Source: Lutjanus erythropterus | Taxonomy: Eukaryota; Chordata; Actinopteri; Lutjaniformes; Lutjanidae | DNA length: 64,000 bases | Assembly: GCA_020091685.1 (NCBI GenBank) | Contig: CM034609.1 | Coordinates: 14,910,023-14,974,022 of the forward strand | Reading direction: 5' to 3' | In this document: positions 23,005-36,130 of the stretch, piece after piece | Numbering within the stretch: position 1 is the first letter of the stretch | Layout of the letters: every line of letters starts with the position of its first letter | The notes under the pieces: model-generated | What the model was told of the DNA's origin: nothing | Database searches by the model: none | The model's input: the letters and a program-made list of their open reading frames with translations, nothing else | Program-made: the position numbers and the translations under genes

Positions 23005-23080
23005 TTGAAGGGTGGCTGGGCTCAGCCTTAAAGATAGGGTGAGCTAGGAGTAGAACCTCTGCTCCCTCACGTCAAAGTTG
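23005..23080 (+). mobile_element. LINE-derived fragment
   Basis: GGGTGGCTGGGCTCAGCCTT, then AAAGATAGGGTGAGCTAGGA and GTAGAACCTCTGCTCCCTCA, is a recognisable piece of a widespread fish element (remembered consensus GGTGGCTGGGCTCTCCCTTA...). I take it as the coding 3' part of a non-LTR retrotransposon. Only about 75 bases survive. Confidence 0.5.
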
Positions 23081-25110
23081 TAATATAAGAGAGATTGCGA
23101 CTGGTCAGGCTGCCATTATTTCCTGCTGAACTGATGAGCTAAACTAAGCACAGCCCAAGTCCCAGTTCATCACACACCAGCTCCATGATCTCGTTGGTAC
23201 TATGCATGCCCTGGTCGCACATAAACAAGATGAAGAATGCTAAACTCAAGACTTAAAACAGTAGCTCACAAACCAACGGCTGACATCACAGTGGCTCTGC
23301 CCACTGTCGATGGAGAGATACCCACAAAGAGGGGAGCAGACCAAGGATGGACTTGCTTTGCACATAATGGCCACTGAATTCTGACACAGAGGGTGCAATA
23401 ATGATTGAGAGCTTTGCAGCCTGTGACAAACCTCAGAGCACTGACCGTATACTGTCGATGGAAGCATTGGGCAGAGACATGCATGCACAACTGACTAACA
23501 CTGTCAAGCAAGGGAAGGGGGATCTGTATACTGTATGGTATTAAAACAGGCAGAAACAGCACATCTACTAGTGCACAACACTCAGAGAAAGTGCAGCGGA
23601 AAGCTGTATCCTAGAGCGCTAGAGTTACAGTAAAAACATCATCCTGACCTTTACCAAATTCATGTTTTTACTCCATTATGATTGACTTGTTGTGCTGAAG
23701 TGACCAATCTGTAATAATTTTGCGTCATGGAAAGAGCTTGAAAAGCTGCTCCTGAGCTATAAATAATCCTAGTGGATTGTGAAAGCTTTTGTATATCAAC
23801 TTGATTTCTTGAGCCCCATCAGTAGGTTTCCACCTGATACAAACACGGCCTCAGGTAATTTCAGCCTCACGTACTGCAAGTCCAACTGTGTAATTAGTAC
23901 AACAATCATCCTGCAGGGCTACTGTGATGACACGACTCACTAATGACGGAGGGATCTACATCAAAATAATTTCATGTATAAACTAATGAACATTAAGTCA
24001 TTGATATCATAATAATATCTAATATAAGATATGGATCACAGGTGCTGTAAAGTCACATAAATAAGAATATTTTTAACCAGCCCCCAAGCTCACACATTCA
24101 GACATCTTTTGATGTTTATTATGACACCCTTCATACCATTAGGACTTTCAAGCAGCAAGACCATGTATCACATAATTTGTATCATCATTCATATTTTATG
24201 TAGCTCGAAAGTAGCACATGATAGTGTGTTTGCGTGTGTTTGTGTAAAACAAGTCAAATCCAACACTTCCTCATGATTTAACACAATAATCAAAATGTTA
24301 AGTGAATAATTTTCTGTTGGAGAGAAGTTGTGACTGATACGTCACGTTTAGTAACAATAATCAAGTAAGAAAATTCTGTTTTCTCAAGAAATGCATCCAC
24401 ATTACATCATTTAGCAGAGGCATAATGTTTTCACTGTTAAAGACTGTCAGTGACTGCTGGTGGTTGGTGGTACCATCAGGCGAGTAGAAAAGCTAGCCAG
24501 CTAATTAGTACACAGCGAGAAAAGCTTGTCTCCTGCTGTTCACAGCCAGATTCTTCACCTTTGTACCTCCCTTTGCACCACCAGCAGTGGAAGGTCTCCG
24601 GTGAGGAGTCACTCTTTTCCCCATCTAACCCCAGGGTTCCTGCCAAATGTCATTCAAAAAATCATTTCATGTTCATTCATTTCGTGTCATCTGAGTCTCC
24701 CCGGTTACAGTGCTCGGAAATTAAGTCGTTTAAAAATTGCACATATTTTATCAAGGATAAGTGTCAAAGGTTTATTATGTCCCATAGTAATTGCTATAGT
24801 TTCTGGAACACAGAGTAAATACTGAAGTGAAATTTTCCAGCTGCAGTCACATCTGCAGCCCATACACCTATTCTCCTCTGTATGAGAGCAGCTGCTGCAG
24901 ATTTTGGATCAGTTCTTTGGAGCTCCCTCTCTATTCCAGCTTCAGGGGGACATTATGCCGTCTGTTTTCTTGTTTTGTTTTTTTTTTTAATCTGTACACA
25001 TATGTCTGCAAGGCCACCTCCTTGTTGTCCACCTGTTTAGTTTTCAAGGATCAGTCAAGCCTAAAGGCCACTACAGCAGCCACTACTACGGTTCTTGATT
25101 ACCATCTGGC
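23081..25110. other. Intergenic sequence, no gene seen
   Basis: Open frames at 23246-23562 and 24450-25249 show no domain, signal peptide or splice context that I trust. Confidence 0.5.
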
Positions 25111-25722
25111 AGGGGTGGGAGTAAGTCACACATGTGCAAGTCACAAACAAGTCTCAAGTCTTAACCTTATAATCATAACAAGCTTTATTTTTATGCCGCT
25201 TTGCAATACAAGTAGCAAAAAAGTGACAAAACAACAAAAAATAAGCTAATGTCAACCAGCCAATAAGTAATAACGACATTCACATACCTTTCTCTGTGGG
25301 ATTTGTTGTGGTAGATGAAGTTGGATGTTGTGGTTGTGTCACTGATTTTTGAGCTGCCACTGCCTAATCCTTGAATACAGACTTTATTATTTTTGGACTA
25401 GTCCCCTCCATGACAGCTGTCTCGTGTGGTCTCTGCCAGTATGCCACATCCTTTGTTGCCAGGTTTGCATGCACTGCAGTAGAAATCATCCAGTTATGTC
25501 TCAAAAATAAATGTAACTTCTCCCAGTGTTTAGGAAAATGCAAATATTTAATTAAGAAGAATGCTTTCAAGCCATCTGTCTTAAGTCTAATTTAAGTCTC
25601 AAGTCATGAAAACCAAGCCAAAGTAAAGTATTTTATCAGTGTCAAACAAGTCTCAAGTCCTCAACTTTGTGACTTAAGTCTAACTTGAGTTAAGTCACGT
25701 GACTCGAGTACTTCACTTCTGC
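25111..25722 (+). mobile_element. Teleost interspersed element rich in CAAGTC motifs
   Basis: It opens AGGGGTGGGAGTAAGTCACA and closes CACGTGACTCGAGTACTTCA. Dense AAGTCTCAAGTC motifs lie at both ends in the same sense, and the middle is unrelated and non-coding. The layout matches a common fish element remembered by its AGTCAAGTC-rich ends. Confidence 0.6.
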
Positions 25723-26690
25723 AATCTGGTCTCAGTTTTACAGTGTCAGTGAAGTTTTATAATGTCACTGTTCAGAAAAGTTCAGAATGTTACCAGAAAG
25801 ACATGGTGGGTTGTACTTGAATAAAAATGAGCAAGTCTGCTTCTGCAACATTAACAAACTTCAGAACACAGAGGGCACAGTCTTCTATATATAACCAGGA
25901 GATGCTGAGTGAAAAAAGAACAGCTATGCAGAAAGAGATGGCAATTGGTCATGTGAGCAGCCACCTCAGCAGGGAGGAGACAGCACAGGTGTACCCATTA
26001 AAAATACTGAAATTTGATTAAGATAACTTTTATTTGGGGATATTAACAATTTAAACATAATTTCAACTACTGTAATGAAGGTGCAGAAATATTTTTTGAC
26101 ACAGGGCTCTGCTTGTCTTTTGGTTGATACTGCACACAACTGACACATGTCGAACTTGTGGCCTTTGAGGCCCCCGATGGCCGGGACTTCTGAGGCAAGA
26201 TGACTTCTTGCTTTGGTCAGTACTCCTGACGCAATGCAATAGGCCTTTTTTGACTGCAGACTGGACCACCACACAGGGGAAAAAAAGGACAAAATTACAC
26301 TCCTAATTACTTAAAACTGCCCATGTGATTTATCAAATGTTTTCTCAATGCAACAGATACTATACAGGTCAAACATCTTGCAAGTTAAAAATTCAGATCA
26401 GTGAGCACAGAAGTAGCATTAGACGAGCAGATGTGACTCGGTAGCAAATCGTTTCTGTGAACATGGATACAGAACTGAGGATTTAAAATGTAATGGAACT
26501 GAATAAGTGTCTCAACCACAGAGGTCGTAATCTTGGAAAAGATATCCTGCTGATATGAATGAAGATTATAAAAACTGGATACCTTTTCTGTAAGCCTATC
26601 AACATTGGAACTTCAGTCCCTTCCATTCAAAGATTTATGATTCTGATGATCATTTCTATTTCAGTTTCTTCTAGGAGTTTAGGTAAGTGC
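25723..26690. other. Intergenic sequence, no gene seen
   Basis: The frames at 25827-26292 lack recognisable products. Confidence 0.5.
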
Positions 26691-26744
26691 AGCTGCAACA
26701 ACATATTAGCAAGGAATTAGGATTCGTTTTTGTGTGTTGGATAT

Positions 26745-26905
26745 TACATGTGACTGGAATTATTCTCTCAAGAATGCACCTGGAGGGAATTTCTTTAAAC
26801 TTGGCACAGACATACACTTGGACTCAAGGATGAACTAATTAGATCTGGTTGGTCAAAGGTCAAAGGTCACACCTGACCTCATGTCCATCCCATTCTTGTG
26901 GGTCA
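26745..26905 (+). repeat. Dispersed repeat with AGGTCA half-sites, copy 1
   Basis: It shares TCTCAAGAATGCACCTGGAG, GGAATTTCTTTAAACTTGGC, GGACTCAAGGATGAACTAAT and GGTCAAAGGTCAAAGGTCAC with copies at 37855, 40998 and 45690. It holds three TGGTCA/AGGTCA half-sites spaced by one base (26850-26869). No coding capacity is seen. Confidence 0.7.
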
Positions 26906-27800
26906 AAATCTGAACAATTATTGAGGAAAAAAAATATGTGATTAAATTACAGTTACTAATGAAAATACTGGTGACTGCAAAAGGGCTACATCCAAATATG
27001 ATCTATTATTAAACATATTAATTCACCCGTTGCCTTAACTGGCACCCTTGAGCAGTGATTGTATCCCTGCGTTTGTAGCCACTGAAGAAGGTCAGGCTGA
27101 AGACATTTCTTGTCAGACAAAGAATCAAGTAAGTTTATTACCTTGTATTTTTCTGAGTGTGACCTTCTCAGTTTTATGTGAATAGTAGAAGCCAGGAACT
27201 GGAGCACGTAAATGGAATTCAGCCTTCATTCATTTTATTATTTATATGTCAAGATTTTTACTAGTCAAAATGTGGTCTGTGGAAAAGGCCTGTGCTGTCT
27301 GGCTGCAGACGAAGGTGGAGACTTGGCAGACCAGAACGTGGTTACACAAACACCAAATTAAAAGTTACTAGAGAAAAAAAATACTCCTATTACCCACCTA
27401 ATGATGCCTAACATTTTCTGCCAATGAAACAATGATTTCTATGGTGAAGTTGTACTGGGTTTGTGACTCTGATTCAAAATGTGTAAAAAATTAATTGAAG
27501 CTTGTATGAAAAAAAAAGTTAAGAACAGAAAAGTACAGACACCAATCCCTGAGGTGGCTGACTGAAGTGTTCTTATATGCCCTCAGTATCGTTCAGAAAA
27601 TAGACAAGTTCATGGGTGGGCAGACATGATGGGAATAGACTATCTATTGTGGTTTCTGTTGTAAATGTTCTATGATTGCCTGTAGTTCATTATCTAGCCA
27701 GGGCTGACTGAGTGCAAATAAGATTTTCAGGAACACGGAGTTCACAGAATATAAAAATTATAATGTTTCCACGAAATAGCCTGTCAGGGAAATCTTAACT
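26906..27800. other. Intergenic sequence, no gene seen
   Basis: No exon or RNA gene is recognised. Confidence 0.5.
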
Positions 27801-28012
27801 GTTGCCATTGCTGTTGGAGCCCCATTCGCCCGGAAATGTCTCCTGCCCTCTGTTAGATCAGCTGAGTCTGTAAATGGCTTTTAAAAAAACACCTCAAAAC
27901 TCATTTCTATCAACTTGCCTTCCAGGAAAAAGGCTGTAATTTATTTTTCTTTTATCTGTATCCTGTAAATCACTTCATAACTTTTTTTGTTGTTGTTGTT
28001 TTTAAACCATTT
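27801..28012 (+). mobile_element. LINE 3' end fragment
   Basis: Translation across 27808-27905 gives AVGAPFARKCLLPSVRSAES, then NGF, a stop and KNTSKL. This follows the C-terminal pattern of L2/Rex-type reverse transcriptases (aP.lWN.LP..iR.a.s...FK..LKT.L). It is followed by TCCTGTAAATCACTTCATAA, like the TGTAAAGCACTT-type 3' tail of such elements. It is old and 5'-truncated. Confidence 0.55.
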
Positions 28013-29440
28013 TTCCTAGAGACACAGGTCCATAATTGTAAAAGTTTTCAGGTGATAAGCTGCACTGCAAGTAAGCATGTCATTCAGCTTGGTGCAGTAA
28101 GCTTGTGGACTAGTTGATTTAAAAACTGCTTGTTTCACCTACTCTGAATACCAGCAGGTCAGGCTAATGGTGTGTGCAGGATGCTGAAGGAAGGCGAGAA
28201 TAAGAGTGAGAGACAGTGAGCCAAGTGATAAAAAAAGACAAGGTCTTCCCTGCCTGTTCTACTCGCTGCCCTTCTGTTAGTACTTCACTCGGTGTGCTAA
28301 ATGCGAGGACACCTCAATGTAGTGCACAAATACACGACAGTATGGGTGCTTGGTTTGGTTAGGAGGTGTAAGGAGTCAAAATAATCCAATGTTCCACGTG
28401 GAAATGACCAAAATAGAATTTCTACTCATGTTCTTGTTGCTAAAAATGTCTAGCAGGTGCTTGGACCACATGTGACAAGATGAGGGAACACAAGGCCGTG
28501 TCCTACAATCTGTGTGCCACTGCCTGCCTGGAACTCTTAGTCATTAGTGGGAGCATCAGTGGGAGCACACAGTAAGATGACTAAATGACAGATTGGGTCA
28601 ATACTGGCTGCCTGTTAGCCTAGCCACTGCACCAAGCTAATTATATATAATCGCTCCTGGCTGCTCCGAGTGCATTAGTGGCTCTCCATGGCTGCAGAGA
28701 TGAAGCGTATGGAGGAACTGATGTTCTGTAATGTGAGAACGGATGCTGAGGTGAACAGGGGCAATCATATACACATGATCTACATGACACACGTACACAT
28801 CCCCATATGGATCTGTGTGAGCTCATTCACACATGCAAGTACTGAAGCGCAGCACGCTCTCTTACCCGAGCTCTCACCTGAACCCACAAGCCATCTCAGT
28901 TCGCTCTGCGTCATGGCAACTTTTGTGTTCAGAATATCCTTCATATCTTAATTTAACTAACCATGTTTATGGAGTGTGATAGTGATCAACATCCCAGATG
29001 AGCAACCCTGTGCACCCAGTGTTTCTCTGACCTCAGGAAACCTAAAGCCTAAGTGCAATTTGCACTGGTGTGTATCTGACTACACTGTGTATTACCTGGG
29101 AATACCTCACAGTTTCTTCCAAGAGGAGGATTGAATTGCTTAGAAAAACACAAAAATTTCCAAGTCCTGGCTGTGAGCAGCAGCAGGCATCTATTAAACC
29201 AGGGTTTCTCAGCCATTTTAGTTTCCAAAGCTCTCATGAACCCAGCAAACTGTAAACATCAACAATCTAGCATGAACACAGCCAAATGACAAACTAGTCA
29301 AGTTGCAGTTTACATCCATGTACGTCCAGACTCATATAATATATGTAGTGAAAATTTTGAAGGAATTTAATTAAATGTATTAAGTGTATGCGTTTTTTTT
29401 GACAAAACTTAAGTTTTTCCAGAAGATTATGATGTCACCT
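28013..29440. other. Intergenic sequence, no gene seen
   Basis: 28480-28760 is non-repetitive and balanced in composition (conserved-element candidate). The frames at 28641-28951 and 29049-29255 are unsupported. Confidence 0.45.
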
Positions 29441-29625
29441 TTGACCTTTTGCATATAAAATGGCATCACCTCATAATTTTATCCTATTAGATATGTGTGT
29501 GAAATGTTGCCCTAATCAGCGTTGAAACCAAACACATGTTTTGTGAAGTCCGAGTGACTTTGACCTTTGACCTCCAAATTCTACTGTGCCAAGTTTGAAG
29601 AAATTCTGTCAAGATTCTTCACAGC
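29441..29625 (-). repeat. Dispersed repeat fragment with AGGTCA half-sites
   Basis: TGACTTTGACCTTTGACCTC (29555-29574), followed by GCCAAGTTTGAAGAAATTCT, is in the opposite sense to the AGGTCA-bearing repeat family near 26745 and may be a decayed member. Confidence 0.5.
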
Positions 29626-29914
29626 AGGGTTGGTCTGGACTCTGAGAAGTTAGTTACCAGCCACGAGCTAAAGTAGAGTGAATCAAAAGTGCCTAAGACA
29701 GGGCTTCTCAAAGTGCAGCCTGCAGGCTAATGACGGCCCTCTGTAATACTGCAGCCTCTGAATGTTACGTGAAACACAAATGTTACACAACAGGGCGACT
29801 GCGCCAAACTCACAACTAACAAGCATCTGTAAAGTTAGGAATGACAACTTGGTGAAAGCTGTTGGTTGCATGGCAACTAGCTGTATTCGAGTGTCATGGG
29901 AATAAGGTTTTGGG

Positions 29915-30165
29915 CAGCATGCAGATGCAGTGGTCAGCACTTTCAGCTCGTAGTAAGGACGTGGGTTTGAATTCCGGTTCAGGCACAGCCTTTTTGCGTA
30001 GAGTTTGCATGTTCTCCCTGTTCCTGTGTGGATTTCCTGTGGGTGCTCTGGTTTCCCTCATTATCAAAAACATGTATGCTTGGTCAATTCTCCCGTTAGT
30101 AGTTGGTTCTGGGAGCTGGACAGCAGCTGTGCAATGGATGGGAGTGTATATATGACGATAAAGTT
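29915..30165 (+). mobile_element. Widespread teleost interspersed repeat (GTTTGCATGTTCTCC type), copy 1
   Basis: GCAGTGGTCAGCACTTTCAG, GTGGGTTTGAATTCCGGTTC, AGAGTTTGCATGTTCTCCCT and ATCAAAAACATGTATGCTTG match in order a very common fish repeat. The family is not certain. The GGGTTTGAATTCC block looks like a Pol III B box, but in this family it need not be functional. Confidence 0.65.
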
Positions 30166-32360
30166 CAAAATACCCTTTGGTCTTCAGTGCTCATGTTATT
30201 AGCTAAAGTTTGCCACTTTAGTGGACAACTCTGCAGTTTACTGTGATGTGGAACTGAGATGGAAAAGTCACTACAGAAAAATGCACGCATGGGAAACACC
30301 TTTTCTGAGTGCATTGACTCTTGGAATGTGACTGACTGACAAGGACAAACAGACGTGCAGTCTAGTCGTGACCTTGTGGTGGGTTATACTGAATATATGT
30401 AATATTCAGTAACTTTAAAGAGGCTTTCTCCACTGAATTGATTTCCTGAAGTCATATCTCAAGTGGCCAGATCAACAAAAGAAGGCTGATCAAACCACAA
30501 AGAGAATATACACGTGGTTCTTTGATTTCCAGTGTCATTCACAGAAGCACTACAAAGAACTCTACAGCAGTAAGTGAACACAACCATCATCATTTCATAT
30601 CTTATAGTAGACTATCAAAGTACATGTCTAACCGATTGTGCTATCTTTACAATTTGCAACTCGGTTCTGAAATAGAAGTTATGTAACCTACACAGTGAGA
30701 ACGTCTGCTGTATGTTGCTAATTAGGACTAAGGTGACCTTCTGTACAAGACTGTCACTTACTGATCTCATCTGCTTGCGTGAATGAACATCTAAAGAACC
30801 TGCACAATGCTCTGTCAAAGTTATTTGCGAGAATTAATATTGGAGGGAAAATCGGTTATTTTCATGTATTTTCTGTATTCTCTGCTTAGAGAATGTCTCA
30901 CTGAGCATCAGTTCCTTTCCCATATTTTTTTAAAATTTGGATGTCCTTACACAGAGAAGGTATTTTTCAGGAAAAAAACTTTTTCACACCATGCTGTATG
31001 AAATTACACAATCTTCACCTTTTGTCACAAGCGTACGGTGAAAGGCAGCCCGGTGATGTAAGGCAGATGGTGAATTTTGAATAATCCAGTGTTCCCTCAC
31101 TGCGTTGAGTGTCGCCACCTTGTTGACTTTTAAATGCAGTATGTATGCATGGTCATATGGCTCAGTTAAGTATGTATACATAAATAGACAGGAGGCTAAA
31201 TGTATATGGCAAAGACTTAGCCTCCCACAGTCACAAATATAATGGTTTAACATCTGTCAGTCCACTTGTCAGATGTTGTGTAATCAAGCTGGAGAACAGG
31301 TGAACTACACTGAGCATTTTTCGGTTACAGTGGCGACAGTTGATTTGTGTTGCTTAGTAACCCAGGGAAAGCATATTTGTGTATTAGATGAAGGGAGAGT
31401 GTGTTTGATGTTATAAAAATAAATGTGATTAGTGTGGCTATACTGTAATGTAATCTTCATTTTCCATGGATTTTCTTGGAGCCTTTAAAGAGGCTTTGAC
31501 ACTTAGTTTGTCTGTTAGCAACACAGTGAAAGAAGATTGTGTAACTCTTTGTTTTATTCAACACAACTGAATAACACTTCCAGAAAGCCTGATGAAAACA
31601 TTTTTATCTTGAGTGTCGGCTGCACTAAGTACTAATATATCTCTTGAGAGTGTGTATGCCCACTTTTGTACGTGCAGTCACAATTTTGTGAGCTTAATGT
31701 ATCAACACACACTGTACTGTATATTCCTGAACATGTCCCTGGTAGCCTGGTTCTCACAGTTATAACAGTTTGCTGCTGTGACCCTGGGTGGAAACTATTT
31801 CCAGGGACTGTCCGTGCTTTGCTTCGCAGGGACAGACTGGAAATGAAGACGGTGGGGAGTTAAAAGATTACATGTGGCAGCAAGCTTTGGGATGCCCTCG
31901 CCTTTCTCTGACAGGAACAGGAACATTTATCACGATGGATATTAAATACATAAATGCAAGAAAATAATATTATGCACAGCACTGATGAAGATGTTACTGG
32001 CAATGACATGGCAGACTCATCACATAGACAGCTTGTGAAAGGAAAAAATGTTTCACTGAATAAAAAAAAAAAAAAACTTGTTCCCACAATTCTTTGGCCA
32101 CATCTTTTTTGCTGAACATTTTTTTTATTATGTCATTGTGTCATGTGTGCATGAAATAGTCCATCACATGTCTGTTCTGTTTGAGGTGAGGTAACTTAAT
32201 GCTTTTCCTTTGGAAATAACGACATGGATCTAACTTTTGTAGAAATGTGGCATGTCCTCCATCTTACATATAAAGGAAGTGCTGCACCTGAAAGGAGTGT
32301 AGTTTGTAAACCTGCATTGATGCAGCCTCAGTGCTGGAGGGCTTTATGACACACATCCAT
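30166..32360. other. Intergenic sequence, no gene seen
   Basis: Small frames at 30615-31253 and 31666-32087 lack a recognisable product. Poly-A (32061-32075) and T-rich tracts are the only simple features. Confidence 0.5.
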
Positions 32361-32540
32361 TTAAAGGAGCAATATGTTACAACTGTGTTGGAGCAAATGA
32401 TGGTGTAATATACAGTCTATGTTTGAAGCAAGTTGGTTCCCCCCAACCCATCCTCCCCAGACTCGAGGAAGCTCACACAGGCTGCAGAAACACTGCAGGA
32501 ACACAACAATTTAATCTGACAATATAAAGCGACAATCAGT
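32361..32540 (+). mobile_element. Interspersed repeat, GGAGCAATATGT family, copy 2
   Basis: It starts TTAAAGGAGCAATATGTTAC and carries ATACAGTCTATGTTTGAAGC and ACTCGAGGAAGCTCACACAG. Right-truncated. Confidence 0.65.
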
Positions 32541-34320
32541 CATACATATAGTCCATAAGTGGCTATTTCAACTTACCACGTTTCCCTACTTTTCTACCAC
32601 TAAAGAAATTATTTCAAAGACCTATATCAAATATTCAGCACTGTAAAGAGACTTCATAACTTTCTTTTCTTTTTCTGCATTTTGTTTTTTTTATGTTTAA
32701 GACAAATAAAATTTGGTCAGGGCCAGAGGTGGTCAGAAAGATGTATTAAAGCTGAAAATTTGATGTGCTTAATAAATCCCCCACTCTATCATAAAGACAT
32801 GTGTTTTTCCATGTGAATTTTATCTGAATATCTGTGATACAAATATACTGCATTTATGTTCAAAGCATAACATATATCAAAACAAACACTTAAAACAGTC
32901 ATCCATCTATTGTTTATATCTGATGCATGTGACAAAGTTAAAATGTGTTCTTTTGTGTGTGTACAAGATGTACCATAACAATTAGCATCCCTGGATTCAT
33001 GATGAGCTGTAATTATGTACTATACATGCAATGAGACCCCGTTTTAATCATTGTAATGACATGCATGATCACTCTCCAACCACAAACTGTGTCTTTAGAA
33101 CATTTAGAGATCAGATCATGTGAGCATTTAAATCATTATTTCATAATTTTAGAAATGTTTGATTATGAAGTCATTTTCTTTCACAATATGTAAGAAAAAT
33201 ATATATTTGTTTCTTAAGGCAGTGAAAACAAAAATATATCAATTTCAGAGATCAGTTTTTGTTATTTATTTCTCAACATTGTGAGAAAAATGTTATAAAT
33301 AAAGAGTAACTTTATACACCTGTATCTAAACAGAAGATTAAATGTATTTTTGTTTCTTAACTCACAGACCATCTATCAGAAAAGAGGAAAATAAATCAGT
33401 AAACCTGCATCCATTAGTTTTTGCAGCACTTATTTTTGTCATTTGTTCTCATTTTGTCACATTCACACCATGAAACCACACTCACTGTCCAAGCTATTTA
33501 TACAATCAAGAACACAACATTTTGGTGTTATTAGTAATATTAACAAGGACTAAGTGGGACAATGCAGCGGCTGGAACATACGCAGAAAGGAGCCCTGAAC
33601 ACAGAGTTTCAGCCACGGCGGCAGCAGCAGCAGCTGCGAGGGAGGGACAATGGTTATCCAAGAAGACATGTATTCCCTCAGTAGAGCTAGAGACAAGAGC
33701 ACACCTGGCCTCATATACAACCTCCACTGGTGTATTTGTTATTGTCAGACCCAGTGACCCATAACAACCGAATATAGAAAAGTTCACTAACATGTAAGAG
33801 GATTTGCTGTAGTTGTATGCATATAGTTGATTAAAGCTTCACCTCCCTGTTACAAAAGCTTGACAAGTGCTGCAAGAATGTTTACAATAGCTGCCAACAG
33901 CTGGCTGGATTTACTGGTATGATTCAACACAAACCCTTTTTTTCCAAAAAAATAAAACCCATAACAGAATCAGAAGTTGATTATCCGTATACTCCATCAC
34001 TGTGTGACTGCTTGGATGTGTCTGTCAAAGTTGAAGACAAGCATGAAGAGACAAACTTTAACTCCCTGAACAGCTGTCTACTCCACTGTTTTCCCAACAT
34101 TTTTTCTGTAGATCCACATTTTAAAAATGACAAACCACGGCGATCCAAACACCACACACTTCTAGTGGTGATGATTGAAAGGCATTGTGTTTATTGTATA
34201 CACATTTTTTAAGGAAAATATTATGCATATAAATACAACTCTTAAATGAAAGGTCCCAATGTCCATAATTTACGGCAGCATTTCTGGATATTGTTGATAT
34301 CTGGTTTTCATTTTGCATGG
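32541..34320. other. Intergenic sequence, no gene seen
   Basis: AT-rich. Poly-alanine frames at 33506-33793 come from a short GCAGCAGCAGCAG stretch at 33619-33635. No gene is supported. Confidence 0.5.
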
Positions 34321-34322
34321 CC

Positions 34323-34440
34323 TTAAAGGAGCAATATGTAGAAACTGCGCATGCAAAAATGAGTACTGCAGTCCAAATAATGAGTTGGAGCCATAGACTG
34401 TATATTAAATCGGTTGAATCCCTATCAGTAATCAATATAT
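34323..34440 (+). mobile_element. Interspersed repeat, GGAGCAATATGT family, copy 3
   Basis: TTAAAGGAGCAATATGTAGA, ACTGCAGTCCAAATAATGAG and CCATAGACTGTATATTAAAT in family order. Right-truncated. Confidence 0.65.
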
Positions 34441-34839
34441 GATTGAAGTGACAAGCGCAACATTGTAATTTGACCGTAAGACGCAGCACATATAAAGCTC
34501 ACACAAGATGAAACAATTTGAAGCAGACTCTCAAAGAATCTCTTTTCATAGCGAGCGCAACAGAAAGAAAATCCTATGTAAATTACAGTCACCTTGACCA
34601 TAACGCTCTGTTCTTTCAAGAGGACGCGGAATAAAAGCAGAGAGAGCAGCGAACAAATGAAAAAAAGTGCAGACTTTCATAAGCTTGATATCACAAGACC
34701 TTCGTGTTAAGGCCATCACAGTAAAAGTGCAATCAAAAGAGCAGAACATTATCCCAGGTGCTTAGCACAGCCTGGACCAAAAGTAGAACCTGTAGTGGAA
34801 AAGGTTAGGAGGAGAGGACGCCTAGATCTGACTCGCTAA

Positions 34840-34846
<7 letters not shown>

Positions 34847-34892
<46 letters not shown>
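34847..34892 (+). repeat. (AC)n microsatellite
   Basis: About 23 units. A second AC run lies at 35013-35038 and a short TG run at 34909-34921, so the - strand frame across them is an artefact. Confidence 0.95.
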
Positions 34893-34894
<2 letters not shown>

Positions 34895-35040
34895 GACAAG
34901 CTGTTCTCTCTGTGTGTGTGTGCGCATCTTTACACTTTGCTGATTCCTGTTTCCAACTGAGTTTTTTTCCTCTTGTGTCTCCGTATCAGAACAACTGAGA
35001 CACACACACCTACACACACACACACACACACACACACAAC

Positions 35041-36130
35041 ATACACATACTGTTCTTGTTTGCATTTGGCACAGGCAGAATCCCTTTTTCCATTAATTTA
35101 GACAAAAAGGAAAACTGTGATCTCTTTTCCTCTCGCCGCCCACCTCCCTGGACTGCACAGTCAGGTCTCTTTTAATCCCCATGAGCAATATGCAGGCACA
35201 GGTAGCATCTTGAACAGTGTTGTTTCTGTCACTCCCGTTAGGGCCATGATAAAAACCTTGCGTCTGTGTATGAGAACACACTATTCCTCTGCTTCAGAGT
35301 TGAATATATTAGCTAATCCTGTTGAAGTGTAGATGACTTAGTGGTGGGTGGCATGGAATAGAAAAACAGCTCATTTCAGAAAATACACAACCATTGTTCC
35401 TCTCACAGCTGGATGCCTTTTTTTTTTTTTTTTATAGATCTATGTATTTTTTTTATTTTTGTTCCCATTCATTAAATTGTATGGTAATTGTATGAGCTTC
35501 CTACACGCAGAGTTAGCATCTGTCTTGGGCTTCAGGCATCACTGAGTTTATTTTCCTCTTAATTATAATTACAGGCTCTATAATAATGTAATTATAACCC
35601 AGTGTTCCCTATTTTTGTTCGCTATTCATTTGGTAACTAAAAGTGGTGGAAAATGTCCTCGTGTTTTCTAAAGACGGAAACAAAAGAATCTGGAAAGAAC
35701 AAAGTCTATGCACCACTAACAAAGTTTGCTAAAAGTTTGTTAAATAATGAATGTACTAACATATTCATAAGCTGAATACGCCATTATAAATTGCTTTTAT
35801 TATCAACCCTAGGTATAAACCTGCACAGCATCACTTCCACATGTGTGTGAGTGCATGAGTGAGTTTGTGCGTGATCGGCAGACCTGATCAGACATATCAC
35901 TATAGTGATGATTTTGCCATAAAATACACTTCAAAGTTACAAGTCAATGTAGTGGCAAAGTCCATATTAAAATCCTTCAAAGTCTTCACTACATACACTG
36001 TATTAGATGTAACCTGCAACTTGACTGGTTGGTGGAGGCATACAGCTGCAAGGCAGTAATTAACTATTTTTAACTGCTCTGACTGGCAGTTGTGGTGACA
36101 CTGCAGTAGTGAGTGTACTCATCAAGTTTT
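35041..36130. other. Intergenic sequence, no gene seen
   Basis: A poly-T run lies at 35419-35433. The region 35545-35620 is rich in TAATTA-type motifs and is a candidate enhancer or conserved element. No exon is recognised. Confidence 0.45.

Noticed and set aside
22721-23008. 95-codon + strand frame
   Set aside because: No recognisable product; it ends in a LINE-like fragment.
33506-33793. Poly-alanine frames on both strands
   Set aside because: They come from a short GCAGCAG-type stretch with no surrounding gene structure.
34805-35065. Cys-Val-rich - strand frame
   Set aside because: It is a translation of AC microsatellites.
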